From the NCBI GenBank assembly GCA_964036665.1, contig OZ038530.1, forward strand, positions 10,690,501-10,754,500: a DNA stretch of 64,000 bases. Direction: 5' to 3'. A program made the position numbers and the translations under genes. The notes below the pieces were generated by a model. That model did not search any database. It was not told the origin of the DNA and saw nothing but the letters and a program-made list of their open reading frames with translations. The stretch comes from Gordius sp. MW1 (taxonomy: Eukaryota > Nematomorpha > Gordioida > Gordea > Gordiidae). Shown here piece after piece: positions 58,461 through 64,000 of the stretch (within the stretch, counting starts at the first letter, position 1; every line of letters begins with the position of its first letter).

Positions 58461-60720
58461 TTTTGTTTTAATACATTCTGTTGTTCAACAATAACATGGC
58501 TATTTGCATAGGCGTAAGTAGGATTTCCTCAAAGGGGGGGGGGGGGTATAAAATTTGTAAGATAAATTTTTTGTAACGATTTTTTTGAGTTCTAAATGTT
58601 TTGTTTCCTAAAAGTTTAAAGTGATATTGGCGTAAAAATAATAAAATACAAAATAAAATTCCAACAAATATTTTTTTATAAATATACAATGTAAAAATTA
58701 TATAAATTAAAAATCATGGGAGGGGTTCTAATCGGAAAACCACCCCTCCCTATGCCAATGGCTATTTGTTATGGATTAATATTTTTTAAGGCTAATTTAT
58801 TTTGCAATTTTATTTATATATGGCTAAAATATATTTTGAAATTAAAATTTATTTTTTATACATGTAAAATTTATTTAATTATAAATTTTTGAATTTTCTG
58901 TCTCACCCAGATGGTAATAATTTTTTTGACAATTTTAATATGGTTTACCTTTATATTTTATCGTTTTTAAGAAAAGGTGTAAATGTTTTAATTATATTAA
59001 AGGTGCGAACTCATTTTTTTCTCGATTTTCATTATATATTTCTAAAATGATTTTTAAGATTTATTTTTTATAAATGGCGAAATTATGTTTTATTGTATAA
59101 ATAATTATTTTGACATTTTTAATATGACTTAATGTTTCTAAATTTATATTTAATAATATTTTTAGTTCAGGTCACAATGCAAGGTTTTATAAAAGGTGGG
59201 AAAAATCGCATAAGACATAATTAATTAACACATTCGTTGAGCAAAATGGACAAGCAACTTGCTATCAGCAATTGCTCCTACAAAACTACTTTTATTTAAA
59301 GTTGCAAACAAGCTAACATTTTTACTGCTTGAGCTTGTATTTGCTGTTACAACTTAACTCCTCAAGCATTTTACCCCTCTTGATGACAAAGCTTATGCGT
59401 CCGAGCACATATGCTAGATATGTGTTTACGTCCAAGTCAGAGCAAAACAGCAACTTTACAACTATACGTATAATATATGAAGCTTAAATGTTTTATTGCT
59501 GCATAAAAATTTTCTTTCATATCAAATCAGGCTAGACCCGTTACAATATGAATGAACCAGAGGAATATAAACATTAGATTCTACAAAGTATTTTATGTCA
59601 TGGTTATGCGTTTATTTTGTAGAAGAAACTTAAATTACATTTAAAACTCAGTGACATTTCTTTAAGGCTTATGCTAAGCTTTATCATAAATAAATTGCAT
59701 AGCAATTAATAAGTATTAATATGCTCTTCCCCAATTAATTACATATATGCTTTTTATTCCATATCATAAAAGAAGCTTTTCCGTGTAAATTATATTATTG
59801 GATAAACTTATTTGGGTAATAAAAAAAATTTTCAATACAAAAACCCTTAAAAATTAAAAAAAAAATTATGTTTTGCCCCCCCCCCAATTAGTCACTGCCC
59901 TTTCCTAATTAGACACTGCCCCTCCCTAATTAGCCACTGCCCAAATTTTGGATAGTCGAGGACCTTTTTTTTTGCTCTCAGGAAAATTTTTGGTAGGGAC
60001 ATTTTTTGGATGTCGAGACCTTTTTTTTGCTCGCTGAAAAATTTTTAAATTATTTTTTTGGTGTCAGAAAAAAAAATTTTTAATTCTACCCCCCCCCCCC
60101 CCCCCCTAATTCAAAACCTGCGTACGCCCATGTATACTTCACATCATGAAATATAAATACAGTTGACACATAAATTATGTATAGAATTTTGATATATTAT
60201 TTAATCTTACAAATAAAACATCTTCTAATATTTGATCAATCATTTGTGATCGATAAGTTGATAGAATAAATCTTAATGAGGAAAAAGCTCTTTCCACGCT
60301 AACTTGGGTAGGTGGAACAGATTTCTTTATATTAAATGTTAAAGTTAATTTAAAGTATTTTACAATTATTATATAAATTATAGTCTAATATATATCAATC
60401 AATATATAATACTTACAAATAATTCTTGAGATAATTAGTAATGCCGAAAACATAGAAATATTGATATTAAAATCATATGGTTTTCTTTGTTTCGTCACAT
60501 TCTTATGATAGAGAAAACTGAGATACTCAATTCCATTCATAATATATTTTTGAATTACAAACCCGAACCCGACCCCTTTTTGTATTTATCGGATTCGGGT
60601 TCGGGTTTTAAGAGAATTTTTAAAAATGGGTTCGGGTTTGGGTTCGGGTTCTGTAAAACATCGGGTTTTACCCGGTTCGGGTTCAGGGGTTCGGGTTCGG
60701 GACAAACCCCTGGTTAATTG

Positions 60721-61656
60721 TGTGTCAAATTTTCCTCCATTTTGGGAGAGCAATTGGTGTATTTTAACCATGTAATTTGCCCTATAACAGTCAATTTACC
60801 TTCCTCATTAGTTTATAAATTAAAACGAACGTAAATAAATTAATATTATACAAAATAGCAATTAAAATTGATGGCGCTATATTATTAAACAAACTTTAAT
60901 CGCATTTTTTACATTTTTAATTTCTATGTATTTTTTAAACGATATTTATTTTAAAATGCTGTTTTTGATATCTACCCAATTCAATATTTTTTATTTACCT
61001 TTTTAAAATTATTTAATTCGCGAAAATGACGAATTTCTATATGTTCACCACTTTAAAATGTGCCTCTCAAGATGGCGGAAAAAGGGTACACATTTTGTGC
61101 GTTGATAGGCAGTCTATCTAGTCTATGTATATAACACAACAAGAAGACTTAAACAGATATAAAATACGACTAGTAATAAAGTTTATTGAACCTAAAAGAG
61201 AGCTGCAGGTATACCAAACAATGCCATATTGATTGACCTTTTAAAAATGTACGGCTATGGTGGAGTGGGTCGCGCATTTCGTTAGTGGAGTCTTGTGTTC
61301 TTGAATTCCTTGGGCCAAGGTTTTTTTTGTTCTCTAGTTTAATATCAGTTGTAATCGGCACAGGAGAGTTATAACACTGATCAACGAATAAGGGACTTAT
61401 AAAATTAACCTGCTACTGTTTGCAGATTCTGGTAGAGTTTTTCACGTTGAACACAAATATATTTCTAGTTTTTCCCTGTACGTTATAAGTAATTGAAATA
61501 TTGCTGTCAATGTTGCTAAATCGATTGTGGCGTTTTTTAAACGTCAATAACTTGCAAAGTAAACTTTTTTTGATTTACAAATAAAGGGGAGAGGAACAAT
61601 TAAAAAATTTTACCCTATCTCTATTAATTTTTGTTTTGATGAATATTCAAAATTAA
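60721..61656. other. No supported gene; right part of an inverted flank pair
   Basis: GCAGTCTATCTAGTCTATG at 61109-61127 is the inverted match of 52929-52947. A - strand frame at 61170-61361 (LGPRNSRTQDSTNEMRDPLH) is unrecognised and treated as chance. Confidence 0.35.
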
Positions 61657-63170
61657 CTCGGGCCTTCGGCCCTCGTGGGAAGGGGGAGAAGGGAAGGGAA
61701 GAGGGGAAGGGAAGGGGGGACGACTCATCTGTACTTCGTATAAATGTATCATATTTGCTATGCAATTTATGGGCGAGAAAGGTGGGAAGGGGCGATTAGC
61801 CTATAGGGGGGTATTAAATGCCTAATGATTAATTAATTATTTATACAAATTTTCCATTTATAGGCAAAATGTAATATAGGCAAGGGTTAGGGTTAGATTC
61901 AGTGTTTGCATCTAGTTGCGTATTACATTAGTTTTTATGGCCTTTAGTGATTATGGGTCTAACAAACATTATATTATAAAACATCACAATGTTAAGAATT
62001 TGCAGAATTGTTGGGAAAATTTTTTGTTGAATTTGAACAATTTTTAATTAAAAAAATTAAAAATTTGGCCAATGATCATTTTTTCTCTATTGGTCAATAC
62101 CAACAGATACTCTATAAGTCAATGATAGCCAAAAAAAAGGAAAAAAAATTTTGATGCTCACTTTGGCCAATGGTCATTTTTTTCCATTGGTCAGCAGCCA
62201 GCACACGGTAAAAGTGGATATAAATTCATAAGAGTAAAAAAAACGAAAAAAATATTTTCAAATCACATTTTGGCCAATGGTCATTTTTTCCATTGGTCAG
62301 CAGCCAGGACACGGTAAAAGTGGATATAAATTCATAATAGTCAAAAAAAAACGAAAAAAAAGTTTTCGAATGACATTTTGGCCAATGGTCATTTTATTCC
62401 ATTGGTCAGCAGCCAGCGGACGGCCAAAAAGTCATAATAGCAATGGTAGGAACAGGAACAATCATAATAGTCAAAAAAAACGAAAAAAAATTTTCGAATC
62501 ACATTTTGGCCAATGGTAATTTTTTTCATCGGTCAGGAGCCAGCGGACGGCCAAAAATTCTTATTATCAATGATAGTAACAAGAACAATCATAAGAGTCA
62601 AAAAAAACTCCGGGATTCTAACCCAAAAACTAGTTAAATTGCATAGCAATTAAAAGTAAACAACTTTTGCCTATGTTTATTATATAACATTGGTCAGCAG
62701 CCAGCGGACGGCCAAAAAGTCATAATAGCAATGGTAAGAACAGGAACAATCATAATAGTCAAAAAAAACGAAAAAAATAATTTCTATTCACATTTTGGCC
62801 AATGGTCATTTTTTCCATCGGTCAGGAGCCAGCGGACGGCCAAAAATTCTTATTATCAATGATAGTAACAAGAACAATCATAAGAGTCAAAAAAACTCCG
62901 GGATTCTAACTAAAAAACTAGTTAAATTGCATAGCAATTAAAAGTAAACAACTTTTATTTATGTTTATTATATAATAGATAATTTAACAAATCTTATATA
63001 TAACACACCGAGGGAGATAGAGATGAGGGGTGGGGCATCTCTTTCTCATGCATTAATTTAAAAAATCGATAACTTAATATACCCAATGCAAATGGATAGG
63101 GAGGGTAGACAACGGACAACGGACGGACAACGGACAACCAAAAAACGAGCCCATAAATTGCATAGCAATT
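61657..63170 (-). mobile_element. Helentron-like element, near full length, reverse orientation
   Basis: The 3' hairpin end lies at 61657 and the 5' end AATTGCTATGCAATTTATGG at 63170. The order of blocks matches 43348-45041 and (inverted) 22333-23663: CCTTCCC tract, GCCCATAAATTGCATAGCAA, a unique stretch, an array of about five ~125-bp units (62150-62590) and a further partial array (62690-62880). Two inner AATTGCATAGCAATT copies (62639, 62927) each precede a return to the array, suggesting internal duplication. No protein. Confidence 0.7.
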
Positions 63171-64000
63171 AATTATTACAGACAAATTGCCCCAGACGTA
63201 AGTCGCCCTCCCTTCCCATTAACATTAGGAATTAAGTGGGTGTTGTTGTTTATCTACTATTTCTAGGGACCTACACGCCCTTTAACATCTTTGAGAGACT
63301 GATTACCATTTAAAAAATTGTACAAATTTCAAATTCGCCGCTGATAGTTAATTTTTAATTATAGCTGTGTATTTTAGCATATAAAATAAAGATCTAAAGC
63401 AGAATAATTAAATTTTCATATTATTTAAAGGGGAGTAGATCTAATTTAACTTTTTATAATGGCGGACTTATTGCTGCAAACTTGAAAATAAGACCAAGTT
63501 TTAAAAATTCCGCCATGTATTATTAAATTCACGGGGTAAACTCTATAAAAATATCATAAAATCAGATTAATTCATAGAAATGTAGATCCTAGGCCGTGTT
63601 AAAATTATCAATGGAACCAATTTTGGCCGTATTTTGCAATTTAGGAGTGCAATTTATTTATAAATATCATGCAACCGCCATAGTTCCCTAAAAAATCGGA
63701 GAAAATCTAAAATATAGTTTTGCCGAGACTTTTTATAGTTTAAAAGCGCAAAATTTTTGTTATTTTTGACTATTCTATCCCACCTTTTTTATACCATAAA
63801 CTTTTGCAAAAATAATAAGGAAAAAATTATTAATAGATTCATAGTTTTATAATTAAATCATAAAAAAGTTACGCTGGGCACATAATGCTCTGCCCAGTGT
63901 AATCGGTAGATTACGTTCAACTTCAAGGCAAATTTTAAAGTCTTTAAAGTACTCATATGAATTTAAAATTACTATCATAATGTTGGAAAACAAAAACAGA
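63171..64000. other. No gene or recognisable repeat
   Basis: AT-rich sequence. ATGGCGGAC near 63462 has no open frame of note behind it. Confidence 0.4.

Larger units (their letters stand above)
53333..60140. mobile_element. Composite with two 1.63-kb direct copies of a hAT-type element
   Basis: Copy A (53341-54974) and copy B (58507-60132) are almost identical direct repeats. Each begins CATAGGCGTAAGTAGG with a poly-G run; copy B ends TACGCCCATG after a poly-C run, while copy A's end has lost four bases. TATACTTC stands before copy A (53333-53340) and after copy B (60133-60140), but not at the inner ends. So copy A plus the 3.5-kb middle plus copy B share a single 8-bp target duplication. 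Both copies contain a smaller hAT-like MITE (about 54065-54305) ending AACTTTACAACTA and a stub AATTGCATAGCAATT. Neither encodes a protein. Confidence 0.75.
52967..60720 (-). mobile_element. hAT element C, enlarged by internal insertions
   Basis: 52975-60712 begins CAGGGGTTTGAACCCG and ends with the inverted CAGGGGTTTGTCCCG. The flanks are identical GTTAATTG (52967-52974, 60713-60720), an 8-bp hAT duplication. GGTTCGGG words are packed at both ends, as in other hAT subterminal regions. Transposase remains on the - strand at about 60350-60190 include PPTQVSVERAFSSLRFIL and MIDQILEDVLFVR, the C-terminal dimerisation domain. The rest of the gene is lost, and a 6.8-kb composite (53341-60132) has inserted. 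Confidence 0.75.

Noticed and set aside
60487-60771. Gly/Phe-rich or Pro/Glu-rich protein (FGFGFG, PEPEPKPEP)
   Set aside because: It is the translation of GGTTCGGG subterminal repeats of hAT element C.
61170-61361. Frame LGPRNSRTQDSTNEMRDPLH as a gene
   Set aside because: No family, splice signal or conserved relative is visible; likely chance.

Overview
The window is a piece of an AT-rich, repeat-packed animal nuclear genome. Spliceosomal introns, tRNA-like SINE pieces, several hAT families, Helitrons, a pogo-like element and Ty3/gypsy elements with a tRNA-Trp primer site point to an invertebrate metazoan. An arthropod or flatworm is possible, but I cannot place it further. Some introns are very short: 35 nt twice in the YRDC gene, and 37 and 40 nt in a hAT transposase.

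Host genes are few. From left to right: a terminal coding exon of an unrecognised gene on + (2643-2843); a serine hydrolase-like (SERHL/kraken family) gene on - (3814-4811) with one frame break; three contiguous exons of YRDC, the threonylcarbamoyl-AMP synthase, on - (37834-38465); and an unrecognised secreted protein of 275 residues on - (47294-49927), built from eight exons including 12-nt and 21-nt micro-exons. A further exon-like stretch (57465-57640, -) lies inside a transposon composite.

The rest is layered mobile DNA. 1-24 kb holds a minisatellite Helitron (5304-6248), a whole-length hAT remnant (8984-10954, 8-bp target duplication), Mag-like gypsy fossils, a pogo-like transposase split by a Helitron (15786-17419) and Helentron-like elements. 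24.3-35.9 kb is the most striking object: an 11.5-kb palindromic hAT composite, with two head-to-head transposase copies, same-type ends and a perfect 8-bp target duplication. It sits inside a gypsy fossil and was itself later invaded by a Helitron and a foldback element. 38.6-46.4 kb is a CsRn1-clade gypsy element lying, together with a Helentron-like element, inside an older copy of its own clade, next to YRDC. 50.2-52.5 kb is a Tip100-like hAT with perfect ends, the likely source of the many poly-G MITEs here. 52.9-61.1 kb is a nest of at least four levels, including two near-identical 1.63-kb direct repeats that share one outer target duplication. 61.7-63.2 kb is another Helentron-like element.

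A recurring theme is a Helentron-like family (five copies with the 3' hairpin, three of them near full length). Its internal ~125-bp minisatellite shares sequence with the body of a tRNA-like SINE. All readings were made by eye; percent identities, ages and family names need alignment to confirm.
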